Origin: an uncultured Lachnospiraceae bacterium
Lineage (GTDB): Bacteria; Bacillota; Clostridia; Lachnospirales; Lachnospiraceae
Direction of reading: 5' to 3'
Assembly: GCA_944381615.1 (NCBI GenBank)
Contig: CALWLT010000005.1
Coordinates: forward strand, 1-64,000
Length of the DNA stretch: 64,000 nt
Shown piece by piece: positions 43,449 to 52,203 of this stretch (its first letter is position 1; each line of letters starts with the position of its first letter). Both the position numbers and the translations under genes were made by a program. The notes below the pieces were generated by a model. That model did no database searches. It saw only the letters and a program-made list of their open reading frames with translations, and had not been told where the DNA came from.

Positions 43449-44881
43449 TGGCGGCGCTTCCGGAGGCGATGAAAAACACGTACAGCGTCTGCCCGGTCTG
43501 CCTGGAGCGGCTTTTGGCCAGGCGCAAGATGCGGGAGGACGGAATCTATCTGGTCAGGACCTGCCCGCGGCACGGGACGTTCTCCAGCCTGATCTGGAGA
43601 AACCGAGTGGATTTTGCGGCGTGGCGGGGAGAGCGGCCGGCGGTCGGGGCGGAGGAAAACCGGAACTGTCCGTCCGGCTGCGGCCTCTGCCCGGATCATC
43701 TCCGGGCGACGTGCTGCACGCTTCTTGAGATCACGGACCGCTGCAATATGGACTGCGCGTTCTGTTTTGCGGATCCGGCCGCCCGGCCGGATCCGCCTCT
43801 GGAGGAAATCCGGCGCCGGATCCGGGAGCTGACGGATCCGGGGAAAACGCTTCTTCAGCTTTCCGGCGGAGAACCGACGGTGCGCGAAGATCTGCCGGAA
43901 ATCGTGGCCTGCGCCAGAGAAGCCGGTTGCAAATATGTGCAGTTAAACAGCAACGGCCTGCGGCTGGCGCAGGAGGAAGCGTTCGTAAAGAAGTTAGCGG
44001 ACGCGGGGCTTTCGTTTGTGTTTCTGCAGTTTGACGGGGTAACCGACGCCGTTTACGAGACGCTGAGAAAGCGTCCTCTGCTGGAGATTAAAAAGCGGGC
44101 GATCGAAAACTGCGGGCGCTTCGGGATCGGCGTCACGCTGGTCCCGGTTCTGGTGCCCGGCGTGAACACGGATCAGATCGGGGAGATCATCCGCTTTGCC
44201 GCCGCCCGTTCGCCGTACGTGCGGGGCGTCCATTTCCAGCCGGTCAGCTATTTCGGGCGCATTCCGCGGCTGCCGCGGGACGAGGACCGCTATACGTTGG
44301 ATGAGCTGATGGAGGCGGTCGTCAGTCAGAGCGGCGGGCTGGTAAAGATGGAGAATCTGGCGCCGTCCAGCTGCGACCATCCGCTGTGCGGATTTCACGG
44401 GGATTTTATCGTGATGCCCGACGGGAGCCTGATGGCGCTGACCAGCCGGAAGGCGGAGCAGGCGTTTGCCTGCCGGGATGCGCGCAATCCGGCGGAGCAA
44501 AACCGGGAATTTGTCGGCCGCCGCTGGGGGCGGCGGGAAGTTCGGCCGGTAAAGGAGGCAGGCGCGGGCTCCGATCCGGCCGGAGCAGGAGCCGCGGCTG
44601 CGGGGACAGGAGCCGATTTGGCCGGGCAGACGGGCGCGGGAAGTTCGGCCGCGGAGTACGGCGATATGACGAGCATGGAGTTTTTCCTGAAGCGGGCCAG
44701 AAGCCATGGATTTACCGTTACCGCCATGGCGTTTCAGGATGCGGGGAATCTGGATATCGAGCGGCTGCGTCAGTGCAGCCTGCACGTGTACCGGGACGGG
44801 AAAAAGATCCCGTTCTGCGCCTGTTATCTGACGCCGATGGGAGAAAAAGCGGACGCGGCGCGGGGAGGAGAAAACGGATGA
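43445..44881 (+). CDS. Radical SAM protein, TrsS-like
   Basis: 478 residues. An N-terminal zinc-ribbon-like part (VCPVCLERLLARRK ... TCPRHGTF) precedes the radical SAM core with C100-NMD-C104-AF-C107. GGEPTVREDLPEI and LNSNGLRLAQ follow, plus a TIM-barrel with GVTLVPVLVPGVN. After the barrel comes a Cys/His cluster SSCDHPLCGFHG and a C-terminal region ending PFCACYLTPMG. A Gly/Ala-rich insert lies at about 372-405. Some relatives are selenoproteins as I recall; here the corresponding positions are plain Cys and no in-frame TGA occurs. It may modify a cofactor or small substrate for the aldehyde oxidoreductase; the reaction is not known to me. Confidence 0.85.
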   Translation: MMAALPEAMKNTYSVCPVCLERLLARRKMREDGIYLVRTCPRHGTFSSLIWRNRVDFAAWRGERPAVGAEENRNCPSGCGLCPDHLRATCCTLLEITDRCNMDCAFCFADPAARPDPPLEEIRRRIRELTDPGKTLLQLSGGEPTVREDLPEIVACAREAGCKYVQLNSNGLRLAQEEAFVKKLADAGLSFVFLQFDGVTDAVYETLRKRPLLEIKKRAIENCGRFGIGVTLVPVLVPGVNTDQIGEIIRFAAARSPYVRGVHFQPVSYFGRIPRLPRDEDRYTLDELMEAVVSQSGGLVKMENLAPSSCDHPLCGFHGDFIVMPDGSLMALTSRKAEQAFACRDARNPAEQNREFVGRRWGRREVRPVKEAGAGSDPAGAGAAAAGTGADLAGQTGAGSSAAEYGDMTSMEFFLKRARSHGFTVTAMAFQDAGNLDIERLRQCSLHVYRDGKKIPFCACYLTPMGEKADAARGGENG

Positions 44882-46854
44882 GAGAAGAGGAAACGCTCTG
44901 CCGGCCGGGCGGCTTTGCCTTAACGGATGAGCTTTTGCGCTTTGCCGGGCTGGAAGAACAGCATGCGCTGCGGGTGCTGGACGTGGGCTGCGGGCATGGC
45001 GCGTCCGTGACGTATCTGCGGGCGCGGTTTCCCGACTGGCGGATCTCGGGCCTGGATGCGGATCCCGTTCTGCGCCGCGAGGGGATTTGTGAAACCGGGC
45101 GGGCGGAAGCGCTCCCGGTCCCGGATCAGAGCCTGGATGTGATCCTGATGGAGTGCAGCCTTTCCCGGATCGGGCGCCCGCAGCAGGCGCTGGCGGAAGC
45201 GCTGCGGGCGCTGCGCCCGGACGGCTGGCTTCTGATCAGCGATATGTACGCCCGCAAAAAGGAGCTTGGAACGGAGCGCGGGGATGCGGACGGGCAGGAG
45301 GCTGCCGGGGAGCGGGGCGGTCTGCTGGGCCGTCTGGAATTCTCCCGGCATATCTGGAAACGGCTTTCGCAGGCGGGATTTTCTGTGCTGGAGATGGAGG
45401 ATCGCTCGCGGGCGCTGACGCAGTGGATCGGGCAGCAGATCCTGGACGGGAACGGAGGGAGCCTCGACGCGGCTCTGGGCGTGGATCGGGCGTCGCTGCG
45501 CGAGGCGGGCTGCGGTTATTATGTCTGCGCGGCGCGTCCTTCGCTGCTCTGGCGGCTGCTTTGGTTTGTGCGGGAGAAAAGCCCGTTTTACCGGGAACGG
45601 CTGCAGGAGGCCGGGATCGGGGAGATCGCGCCCGGAGACTGGGATTCGTTTCTTCGCATCCCCTTTACCACGGCCGGGGAGCTGCGGGAGAAGCCGGAGG
45701 CGTTTCTCTGCGTGCCACCCAAGGAGATCGCGCGCATCATCACGCTTCGCACCTCCGGCAGCAGCGGCGCGCCCAAGCGCCTGTTTTTTACGGAGGATGA
45801 TCTGCTGCGGACGGCGGATTTTTTTGAAACGGGAATGCAGTATCTGGTAAGTCCGGGCGGGAGCGTCACGGTCTATATGGAGGGGCCGGGCTTTTTCTCG
45901 ATCGGAGGCCTTTTGAAAGAAGGGCTGGGGCGGATTGGCGTCACGGCGACGGTGCACGGGCTGATCCGCGACATGGAAGCGGCGGCGGCGGACGGGAAAG
46001 GGAGGGACTGCCTGATCGGCGTCCCGTCCCAGATGTACGGGCTGGCCGTGTACGCGCCGTGGCTGCGGCCGAAAACGGTACTTTTGAGCGCGGATTACGT
46101 GCCGCAGAGCGTAAAGGAATATCTGGAAAAAACCTGGGAGTGCCGGGTGTTTACGCACTGGGGGATGACGGAAACGGGATACGGCGGCGGCGTTCAGTGC
46201 GGCGCGCGGGAGGGATACCATCTGCGGGACCGGGATCTGCTGCTGGAGATCATCGATCCGCAGAGCGGGCGGCCGGTTCCCGACGGGGAGTACGGGGAGC
46301 TGGTGCTGACGACGCTCTCGCGGCGCGGAATGCCGCTTGTCCGCTACCGCACCGGCGACTGGGGGCGTTTCCTCATGGATCCCTGCGGCTGCGGCTGCCT
46401 GAAGCCGCGCCTGGAAGAGGTAAAGGGGCGGCTTGACGACGGCGTCGTGCTGCCGGACGGCTCGCTGCTCTCGATTCACAGGCTGGACGAGCTTCTGCTC
46501 TCGTCGGGGGAGATCCAGGATTTCAGGGCGGAATACGACAGGGAAACAAACCGGCTTTTCGTGACGGTCATGGGGCGGGAAGCGGGGAAGGGCGTGCCGG
46601 AACGCAGAACAGAGGCGGGAGAAGGAGCGCCGGAGCGCAGAACAGAGGCGGAAGAAGGAGCGCCGGAGCGCAGAACAGAGGTGGAAGAAGACGTGCCGGA
46701 GCGCGGTGCGGCGGCCGCGGCAGCCGCCCTGCTGCAGGCGGAATTTGGCGGCCGGGCCGATATTCGTGTGGAAAGCGGGATTCTTTCGCCTTACATCGGT
46801 TCCGCGAAGCGGACGCTGGGGGAGCGCGCCGTTTCTGGCGGACAGCCCGGGTAA
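44878..46854 (+). CDS. Fusion of SAM methyltransferase (TrsM-like) and AMP-dependent CoA ligase (DVU_1553-like)
   Basis: 658 residues from ATG 44878, which overlaps the stop of the radical SAM gene by 4 bases; longer frames upstream are shadows. Residues 1-215 are a class I methyltransferase: VLDVGCGHGASVTYL, GLDADPVL, LMECSLSRIGRPQQAL. Residues 225-590 resemble phenylacetate-CoA ligase: WFVREKSPFYRERL, IPFTTAGELRE, the P-loop TLRTSGSSGAPKRLFFT, HWGMTETGYGGG and YRTGDWGRF. A repeat of 13 residues (GAPERRTEAEE type, 3-4 copies) is inserted near 575-615, before a last C-terminal piece. The ligase would activate a carboxylic acid, perhaps the product of the aldehyde oxidoreductase. In Desulfovibrio the two functions are separate genes, as far as I recall. 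Confidence 0.85.
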   Translation: MREEETLCRPGGFALTDELLRFAGLEEQHALRVLDVGCGHGASVTYLRARFPDWRISGLDADPVLRREGICETGRAEALPVPDQSLDVILMECSLSRIGRPQQALAEALRALRPDGWLLISDMYARKKELGTERGDADGQEAAGERGGLLGRLEFSRHIWKRLSQAGFSVLEMEDRSRALTQWIGQQILDGNGGSLDAALGVDRASLREAGCGYYVCAARPSLLWRLLWFVREKSPFYRERLQEAGIGEIAPGDWDSFLRIPFTTAGELREKPEAFLCVPPKEIARIITLRTSGSSGAPKRLFFTEDDLLRTADFFETGMQYLVSPGGSVTVYMEGPGFFSIGGLLKEGLGRIGVTATVHGLIRDMEAAAADGKGRDCLIGVPSQMYGLAVYAPWLRPKTVLLSADYVPQSVKEYLEKTWECRVFTHWGMTETGYGGGVQCGAREGYHLRDRDLLLEIIDPQSGRPVPDGEYGELVLTTLSRRGMPLVRYRTGDWGRFLMDPCGCGCLKPRLEEVKGRLDDGVVLPDGSLLSIHRLDELLLSSGEIQDFRAEYDRETNRLFVTVMGREAGKGVPERRTEAGEGAPERRTEAEEGAPERRTEVEEDVPERGAAAAAAALLQAEFGGRADIRVESGILSPYIGSAKRTLGERAVSGGQPG

Positions 46855-46912
46855 GGCTTTGCGGCCTCGCCGGCGGTGCTATCAATCAAGGTACTATCAA
46901 TAAAAATGAATG

Positions 46913-46937
46913 GTAAAATTGTAAAAATCAATTTTAC
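46913..46937. promoter_or_regulatory. Candidate operator overlapping the opine-type operon promoter
   Basis: A perfect 9-bp inverted repeat, GTAAAATTG (46913-46921) and CAATTTTAC (46929-46937), with a 7-base spacer. Its right arm covers most of the -35 box. A LysR-type regulator encoded at 52204 is a candidate ligand. Confidence 0.6.
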
Positions 46938-46961
46938 AAAATGTTGCATACAATATATACT
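46933..46961 (+). promoter_or_regulatory. Promoter of the Hcn/opine-oxidase-like operon
   Basis: TTTACA (46933-46938), 17-base spacer, TATACT (46956-46961). The word ATTTTACAAAA around the -35 and the TATACT box recur with the same 17-base spacing at 53163-53191. The rest of the 294-base gap is an A-rich leader of about 180 bases without further genes. Confidence 0.75.
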
Positions 46962-47148
46962 AATTATAGTGACGATTTGCTTAAAAACATACAGAAGTGT
47001 CAAAATGGAAAGAAATCATAAGAATATTTGATAAAGTTTTAGCAAACGGAACTGCTGTGTGAACAACAAAAACCGGGGAGAAACCGGGAGAAACAGAAAA
47101 ACGGGAACAAAACGGAGACGACAAAGAAGAAACAGGGGAGGTGTCACA

Positions 47149-47463
47149 GTGAGGATTACGAATCATCCGGTACTCAGCTTTAAGCAGGCAAGGACGGTCA
47201 CGTTTACCTTCGAGGGACAGACGCTTGAAGGACGGGAAGGGGAACCGATCGCGGCGGCCCTGCATGCGAACGGAATCCGTGAGCTGCGCAACCACAAGGG
47301 ACGGCCGCGCGGGCTGTTCTGCGCGATCGGGAACTGTTCTTCCTGCCTGATGGAGGTGGACGGGGTGCCGAACGTGCGCGTTTGCACGGAGCCGCTTAAG
47401 GAGGGCATGGTAATCAGGAAGCAGGACGGCTACGGTTCGCTGTTGGGAGGTGGAACGCGATGA
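47149..47463 (+). CDS. (2Fe-2S)-binding subunit, HcnA/opine-oxidase type
   Basis: 104 residues from GTG 47149, chosen for AGGGGAGG seven bases upstream and because the longer frame adds only a basic low-complexity run. The [2Fe-2S] site is FCAIGNCSSCLMEV with a later Cys in VRVCTEPL. This is the small Fe-S subunit found with FAD subunits in hydrogen cyanide synthase, opine oxidase and D-hydroxyproline dehydrogenase complexes. It overlaps the next gene by 4 bases. The substrate is set by the beta subunit, here the gene at 49332. Confidence 0.87.
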   Translation: MRITNHPVLSFKQARTVTFTFEGQTLEGREGEPIAAALHANGIRELRNHKGRPRGLFCAIGNCSSCLMEVDGVPNVRVCTEPLKEGMVIRKQDGYGSLLGGGTR

Positions 47464-48548
47464 AATATTCGGACGTGGTAATTATCGGCGGGGGACCGGC
47501 CGGGATGAGCGCGGCCCTGGCGGCGGCGCAGGCCGGCGTGCGGGTCACAATGATGGATCGCTTTTCGGAGCCGGGCGGCCAGCTGGTCAAGCAGACGCAC
47601 CGTTTTTTCGGATCGGAGCGGGAGCGGGCCGGTACCCGCGGGATCGAGATTGTGGACATCCTGCGCCGGGAGATGAAGGAAAATCCTCTGATTGAGATTA
47701 AGACGAATACGGACGTGCTGGGCATCTATTCGGACCGCGTGATTCCCTATGAGGAGAACCATGTATACGGCAGGATGACCGGCGGCAAGATTATCATCGC
47801 CACCGGGGCCTCGGAGAAGATGCTTCCGTTTGAAAATAACGATCTGCCCGGCGTTTACGGGGCCGGGGCGGTGCAGACGCTGATGAACGTCTACGGGATT
47901 CAGCCCGGGAAGCGCGTGCTGATGATCGGGGCCGGCAACATCGGGCTGATTGTGTCCTATCAGCTTCTACAGGCCGGCGTAAAGGTGGCGGCGATCGTGG
48001 AGGCGTCGCCCCGCATCGGCGGTTACAAGGTACACGCCTCCAAGGTGCGCCGGTTCGGCGTGCCGATCCTGACCCGGACGACGATCAAGGCCGCGCTGGG
48101 CGAGACGGCGGTTACGGGAGCGGTAATCGCCGACGTGGACGACCGCTTCCAGATCATTCCCGGCACGGAGCGGGAGATCGAGGCGGATACCATCTGCATC
48201 GCCGTGGGCTTGGCGCCGCTCTCGGAGCTTCTGTTCCATGTGGGGGCCCGGATGCACTATGTGCCGCAGCTGGGCGGATTCGTGCCGGAGCGCGATGCCT
48301 ATCTTGAGACGACGGCCCCCGGCGTTTACGTGGCGGGAGACGTCTCCTGCATCGAGGAGGCGACGGCCGCCATGCTGGAGGGGAGCATCGCGGGAATTTC
48401 CGCCGCGATCGCCTCGGGGATGCACCGGCCGGATCTGTGCGCGAAGCGGGAGGAGTACGTCAGACAGCTGGCGGTACTCCGTTCGGGAGAGACCGGAAAG
48501 AAGATACGCGACGGGCTGAGCCTGATTGCAGGAAAGGGGGAGAACTGA
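47460..48548 (+). CDS. FAD/NAD-binding oxidoreductase subunit, HcnB/OoxA-like
   Basis: 362 residues. It has the FAD loop SDVVIIGGGPAGMSAALAAA, a second Rossmann loop RVLMIGAGNIGLIVSYQLLQ, and the C-terminal FAD motif TAPGVYVAGDVSCIEEATAA. This corresponds to the alpha subunit of opine oxidases, but without the fused Fe-S parts, which are encoded here by separate neighbouring genes. It overlaps both neighbours by a few bases. It probably relays electrons from the amine-oxidising flavoprotein to the Fe-S proteins and an unknown acceptor. Confidence 0.87.
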   Translation: MKYSDVVIIGGGPAGMSAALAAAQAGVRVTMMDRFSEPGGQLVKQTHRFFGSERERAGTRGIEIVDILRREMKENPLIEIKTNTDVLGIYSDRVIPYEENHVYGRMTGGKIIIATGASEKMLPFENNDLPGVYGAGAVQTLMNVYGIQPGKRVLMIGAGNIGLIVSYQLLQAGVKVAAIVEASPRIGGYKVHASKVRRFGVPILTRTTIKAALGETAVTGAVIADVDDRFQIIPGTEREIEADTICIAVGLAPLSELLFHVGARMHYVPQLGGFVPERDAYLETTAPGVYVAGDVSCIEEATAAMLEGSIAGISAAIASGMHRPDLCAKREEYVRQLAVLRSGETGKKIRDGLSLIAGKGEN

Positions 48549-49036
48549 TGGGAACGCTGGAGAGTACCGGAATCGCAGGCCGCGAACAGTTTGAGAAGCT
48601 TCTGCCTTCTCCTGAGAGGAGAGCCCGCGGCCCGTATGTCGTGATGGAATGCTACGAGGAGATTCCCTGCAACCCGTGCAGCACCAGCTGCCCGGCCCAC
48701 GCGGTACATATGGAAAACATCAATGATCTGCCGCAGTGCGATATGGAAGCCTGTACCGGCTGCGGAAACTGTGTAGGCCGCTGTCCGGGCCTGGCCTGTT
48801 TCGTGATCGACGAGACGGCGGGGAACGGGAAAATCCGGATTACCTTCCCCTATGAGATGGCCCCGCTGCCGCAGAAGGGGGATATCGTGGACGCGCTGGG
48901 ACGGGACGGAGAGGTGGTCGGAAAGGCCGAGATCGTCCGGGTGCTGAATACGGAGAAGCTGGATCACACCAGCATCATTACCATGCTGGTCGATCAGGAG
49001 CTGATTTACGACGCGCGGAACATTCGCTTGGAATAA
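48548..49036 (+). CDS. 4Fe-4S ferredoxin-type subunit
   Basis: 162 residues. Two cluster motifs: IPCNPCSTSCPAHAVHM, and CTGCGNCVGRCPGLACFVID preceded by CDME. The C-terminal 75 residues are a beta-rich domain (KGDIVDALGRDGEVVGKAEI). It starts on the last base of the preceding stop codon. As part of the five-gene set it adds [4Fe-4S] centres to the complex, which fits an anaerobe's ferredoxin-based electron flow better than the aerobic two- or three-subunit versions. Confidence 0.87.
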   Translation: MGTLESTGIAGREQFEKLLPSPERRARGPYVVMECYEEIPCNPCSTSCPAHAVHMENINDLPQCDMEACTGCGNCVGRCPGLACFVIDETAGNGKIRITFPYEMAPLPQKGDIVDALGRDGEVVGKAEIVRVLNTEKLDHTSIITMLVDQELIYDARNIRLE

Positions 49037-49050
49037 GGAGGGGGAAGGAG

Positions 49051-49335
49051 ATGGCATATATGGATGAGAGCAAGATTATCCTCTGCCGCTGCGAGAACGT
49101 GACGCTGGCAGATCTGCATCAGATGCTGGACGAGGGCATGACCTCCATGCAGGAGATCAAGAAGAAATGCCGCTGCACCATGGGCCCCTGCCAGGGGCGG
49201 ACCTGCAAGGAGCTGATCGCGAAGGAGATTGCCAGCTATCTGCATATTTCCGTGGACGAGCTGGACGTACCCATCAGCCGCGTGCCGATTAAACCGATTA
49301 CCATCGGGCAGATTGCGGGAGGTGAGACGAAGTGA
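49051..49335 (+). CDS. BFD-like [2Fe-2S] subunit
   Basis: 94 residues. It has the bacterioferritin-associated ferredoxin pattern: ILCRCENVTLADL at the N-terminus and CRCTMGPCQGRTC in the middle (Cys-x-Cys ... Cys-x4-Cys spacing). In opine oxidases and HcnB this module is usually fused to the alpha subunit; here it is a separate gene. It overlaps the next gene by 4 bases. Confidence 0.87.
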   Translation: MAYMDESKIILCRCENVTLADLHQMLDEGMTSMQEIKKKCRCTMGPCQGRTCKELIAKEIASYLHISVDELDVPISRVPIKPITIGQIAGGETK

Positions 49336-50477
49336 AAAAAACGGCTGACGTTGTGATCATCGGCGGCGGCGCCGCCGGGACTTCGACGGCGTATTACCTG
49401 TCGAAGATGGGAGTGAAGAATGTCGTCCTGGTGGAGCAGAATTATACGCCGTTTGGCGGGACCGGCCGCTGCGCCGCGCAGTTCCGCCTTCAGTTCGGCT
49501 CGGTTTCCAACTGCAAGCTGGGCCTGTTAAGCGTTTCCCAGTTCGATGTGCTGGGCGAGGAGACGGGTTTCGGCGATCTGGAGATCGACAAGCACGGGTA
49601 TCTGCTTCCCGCCTACGACGAGGCGGAGCTGGAGGGGCTTAAGAAAAATGTGGCGCTTCAGCACACGCTGGACATCCCCTCCATGATCCTGGATCAGAAG
49701 GGCTGCAAGGAGGTCGCGCCGTTTCTGGAGGTGGGCGAGATCATCGGCGGCTCCTACTGTACGGGCGAGGGGACCATCAACCCGCAGAAGATGGCGCTGG
49801 CTTTCAAGAAGGGGGCGCAGGACCGCGGCGTAGAGTTTAACAATTACACGAAGGTCATCGATATCCGTGTGGAAGGCGGAAAGGTAAAGGGCGTCGTCAC
49901 GGACAAGGGCGAGATTGCCACGGAGTGCGTGGTCAACGCCACGGGAGAGTGGGGCAAATTCATCGGCCGCATGGCGGGCGTGACGATCCCGGTGGAACCG
50001 GAGAAGCATCAGATCTGCATCACGGAGCCGCTGGAGTACATCGGCGGGCCGATGATTTATTCGTTTAAATACGCGACGTACATCTCGCAGGTCAAGCACG
50101 GCGGGTTCCTGATGGGCTGGTCGGATCCGGATGTGGAGGCCGGCATCATCGATTTCAATCCGGAATGGCGGGTTCTGGAAGAGCTGTGCCGGCGGGTGGT
50201 AAAACAGGTGCCGGCGCTGGCCAATGTGCGCATCGTCCGTCACTGGGCTGGCCAGTACGGAAACGGGCCGGATCACTCGGTCATCATCGGGCCGGTGCCG
50301 GAGGTAGAAGGCTTTATCTGTGCGCTGGGCATGACGAAGGCCACGATGTTTGCGCCGGCCATCGGAATCCTGGCGGCGCAGTCGGTAACAGGGGCGGCGC
50401 CGTCCCTGCCGATGGAGCCGTACACCATCGATCGCTTCGCGAAGGGTAATCTGGTCATCGACCCGGCGCTTCTGTAG
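49332..50477 (+). CDS. FAD-dependent amino acid/amine dehydrogenase, DAO family (HcnC/OoxB-like)
   Basis: 381 residues. It has the N-terminal FAD loop ADVVIIGGGAAGTSTAYYLS, then 'GGTGRCAAQFRLQFGS' and the C-terminal DAO-family GPDHSVIIGPVPEVEGFICAL. This is the substrate-oxidising beta subunit; relatives act on sarcosine, glycine, D-hydroxyproline, octopine or nopaline. The neighbouring octopine/nopaline-dehydrogenase-family gene and BCCT transporter suggest an N-substituted or quaternary amino acid. Followed by a two-hairpin spacer before the transporter gene. Confidence 0.87.
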   Translation: MKKTADVVIIGGGAAGTSTAYYLSKMGVKNVVLVEQNYTPFGGTGRCAAQFRLQFGSVSNCKLGLLSVSQFDVLGEETGFGDLEIDKHGYLLPAYDEAELEGLKKNVALQHTLDIPSMILDQKGCKEVAPFLEVGEIIGGSYCTGEGTINPQKMALAFKKGAQDRGVEFNNYTKVIDIRVEGGKVKGVVTDKGEIATECVVNATGEWGKFIGRMAGVTIPVEPEKHQICITEPLEYIGGPMIYSFKYATYISQVKHGGFLMGWSDPDVEAGIIDFNPEWRVLEELCRRVVKQVPALANVRIVRHWAGQYGNGPDHSVIIGPVPEVEGFICALGMTKATMFAPAIGILAAQSVTGAAPSLPMEPYTIDRFAKGNLVIDPALL

Positions 50478-50523
50478 AACGTGTTTCTGCAAAGGACGCG
50501 TCGCCGGATCTACGGGGGAATCC

Positions 50524-50587
50524 ATCAGGCGGCCGAAGGCCGCCTGATAAAAGGGAAAATCGCGGCGCACTCTGCCGCGGTTTTTCA
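50524..50587 (+). terminator. Two hairpins between dehydrogenase operon and transporter
   Basis: The first is a perfect 11-bp stem, ATCAGGCGGCC (50524-50534) with 50538-50548 and loop GAA. The second is CGCGGC...GCCGCG (about 50563-50583) followed by GTTTTTC. The second looks like an intrinsic terminator, so the transporter may be reached by partial read-through. No promoter is obvious between it and the BCCT start. Confidence 0.6.
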
Positions 50588-50610
50588 AAAAGAACAGGAA
50601 AGGGGAATTT

Positions 50611-52197
50611 ATGGAGAAAGAGAAAAAACGAATTGAGATAGAGAAGGGGATATTTATCCCGTCTGCGGCGATTCTTCTGGCGGTCATTCTGATCGGCTTT
50701 CTGTTTCCGGATTTTTTCAATCAGTCGATGGTCGTTCTGTTTGACGTGACGACGAAAAGCTTCGGATGGTTTTATCTTCTGATGTCGGCCTTTCTGGTAT
50801 TTCTGTGCCTGTTTGTGGCGGCGACGCCGTTCGGGAACCGCGTGATCGGCGGCGAGGGCGCGAAGCCGGAGCACCGCAATTTTTCCTGGTGCGCGATGAC
50901 CATCTGCAGCGGCATCGCCACGGCCGTCGTATTCTACGCAGTCGGAGAGCCGCTGACCTATTACCATGTGCCGCCGGCGTTTACCGGCCTGGATCCGTGT
51001 TCGCCGCAGTCGGCGGTGCGCGGCGTGCAGATCGCGTCTTTCCACTGGGGCTTTGCCTACTATGGAATTTTTACTTTCTGGGGCCTGGTTACGGGTTACA
51101 TGTGCATGAATTACCATCTGCCGGCGCGGCCCAGCTCCGGCCTGTATCCGGTTCTGAAGGATAAGATCTTCGGCCCGGCGGGGAAGGTCATCGACGTGGT
51201 TTCCCTGCTGGCGCTGATCGGCGGCATCGTGACTTCTCTGGGATTTGGCACGACGCAGTTTGCCTCCGGCATGGATTTTGTATTCGGCGTAAAGCCCAGC
51301 AACCTGATGTACGTGATCACGATCGTGGTGGTAACGCTGTCCTACACGCTTTCCAGCGGGCGCGGTCTCAAAAAGGGAATGCAGTTCATCAGTGATATGA
51401 ACGCCTATGTCTACATTGTCCTGCTTCTGTTCCTCTTTCTGTTCGGGCCGACCATCTATCTGCTGAATCTTCTGACGGAGGTAGTCGGCTCGACGATCAT
51501 GAACTATATCCCGACGGCTTTCAACGCCGACGCGTTCGACATCGGCGAGGGCTGGAGCCGGATGAACACCGTGTTTTTCATGGCCTGGATCATGGCCTAC
51601 GCGCCGTTAATCGGCCTGTTTCTGGCCAAGATTTCCCGCGGCCGCACGGTGCGCCAGTTTCTGCTGGTCAACATTTTCGTGCCCGGCATCTTCGTCCTTT
51701 TATGGTTCGTCGGCTTTGGCGGCAACGCGATTTATGTGGATCACTATCTGAACGGGACGCTCTACGACATCGTCTCCGAGCTGGGCTTCCCGGTGGCCAA
51801 TTTTGCGCTGCTCAGGGAAATGCCGCTTAATACGCTGACGAATCCGCTGGTCATTCTGGCGCTGTTTCTGTCCTTTATCACGCTGGCGGACGCCATGACG
51901 GGGACGATCGCCTCCATGACGGTTAAAGATACGCTGGCGGAGGAAGCGCCGGTGCGCATCAAATTTTTCTGGGGCCTTCTGATTGGCGCGTCCACGATTC
52001 TCTGTCTGTTCGCGCTGGGAGAGATCGGAACGACGGCGCTGCAGAACATGAGCATCGTCTACGCGCTGCCGATCTTTATCATTACGATCTTCGCGATTGT
52101 CAGCGTGATGAAGATGGTCAACGGGACGGTGGACCGGGAGATGGAAGAACTGTTGAAAAAAGAAGGGAGGCTTCCCTGGGAAAAGGAAGCAGAATAA
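50611..52197 (+). CDS. BCCT-family transporter (betaine/carnitine/choline type)
   Basis: 528 residues with about twelve membrane helices. Family marks are YYHVPPAFTG early in the chain, the core segment ASFHWGFAYYGIFTFWGLVTGYM (W-x-F/Y-rich), and YTLSSGRGLKKGMQFIS with the central Gly-rich region. A second copy-like region has FFMAWIMAYAPLIGLFLAKISRGRTVR, the BCCT signature near helix 8 with its conserved aromatic residues. It moves quaternary ammonium or similar zwitterionic compounds, by sodium or proton symport or by exchange. The context points to uptake of the substrate of the dehydrogenase complex. Confidence 0.9.
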   Translation: MEKEKKRIEIEKGIFIPSAAILLAVILIGFLFPDFFNQSMVVLFDVTTKSFGWFYLLMSAFLVFLCLFVAATPFGNRVIGGEGAKPEHRNFSWCAMTICSGIATAVVFYAVGEPLTYYHVPPAFTGLDPCSPQSAVRGVQIASFHWGFAYYGIFTFWGLVTGYMCMNYHLPARPSSGLYPVLKDKIFGPAGKVIDVVSLLALIGGIVTSLGFGTTQFASGMDFVFGVKPSNLMYVITIVVVTLSYTLSSGRGLKKGMQFISDMNAYVYIVLLLFLFLFGPTIYLLNLLTEVVGSTIMNYIPTAFNADAFDIGEGWSRMNTVFFMAWIMAYAPLIGLFLAKISRGRTVRQFLLVNIFVPGIFVLLWFVGFGGNAIYVDHYLNGTLYDIVSELGFPVANFALLREMPLNTLTNPLVILALFLSFITLADAMTGTIASMTVKDTLAEEAPVRIKFFWGLLIGASTILCLFALGEIGTTALQNMSIVYALPIFIITIFAIVSVMKMVNGTVDREMEELLKKEGRLPWEKEAE

Positions 52198-52203
52198 GGG
52201 AAG

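Noticed and set aside
44386-44877. Longer N-terminus for the methyltransferase/CoA ligase
   Set aside because: The upstream frame lies entirely inside the radical SAM gene and has no family similarity; ATG 44878 gives the ATGA overlap typical of coupled genes.
43445-44881. Selenocysteine codon in the radical SAM gene
   Set aside because: Some relatives are selenoproteins as I recall, but this frame has no internal TGA and the Cys positions are encoded by TGC/TGT.
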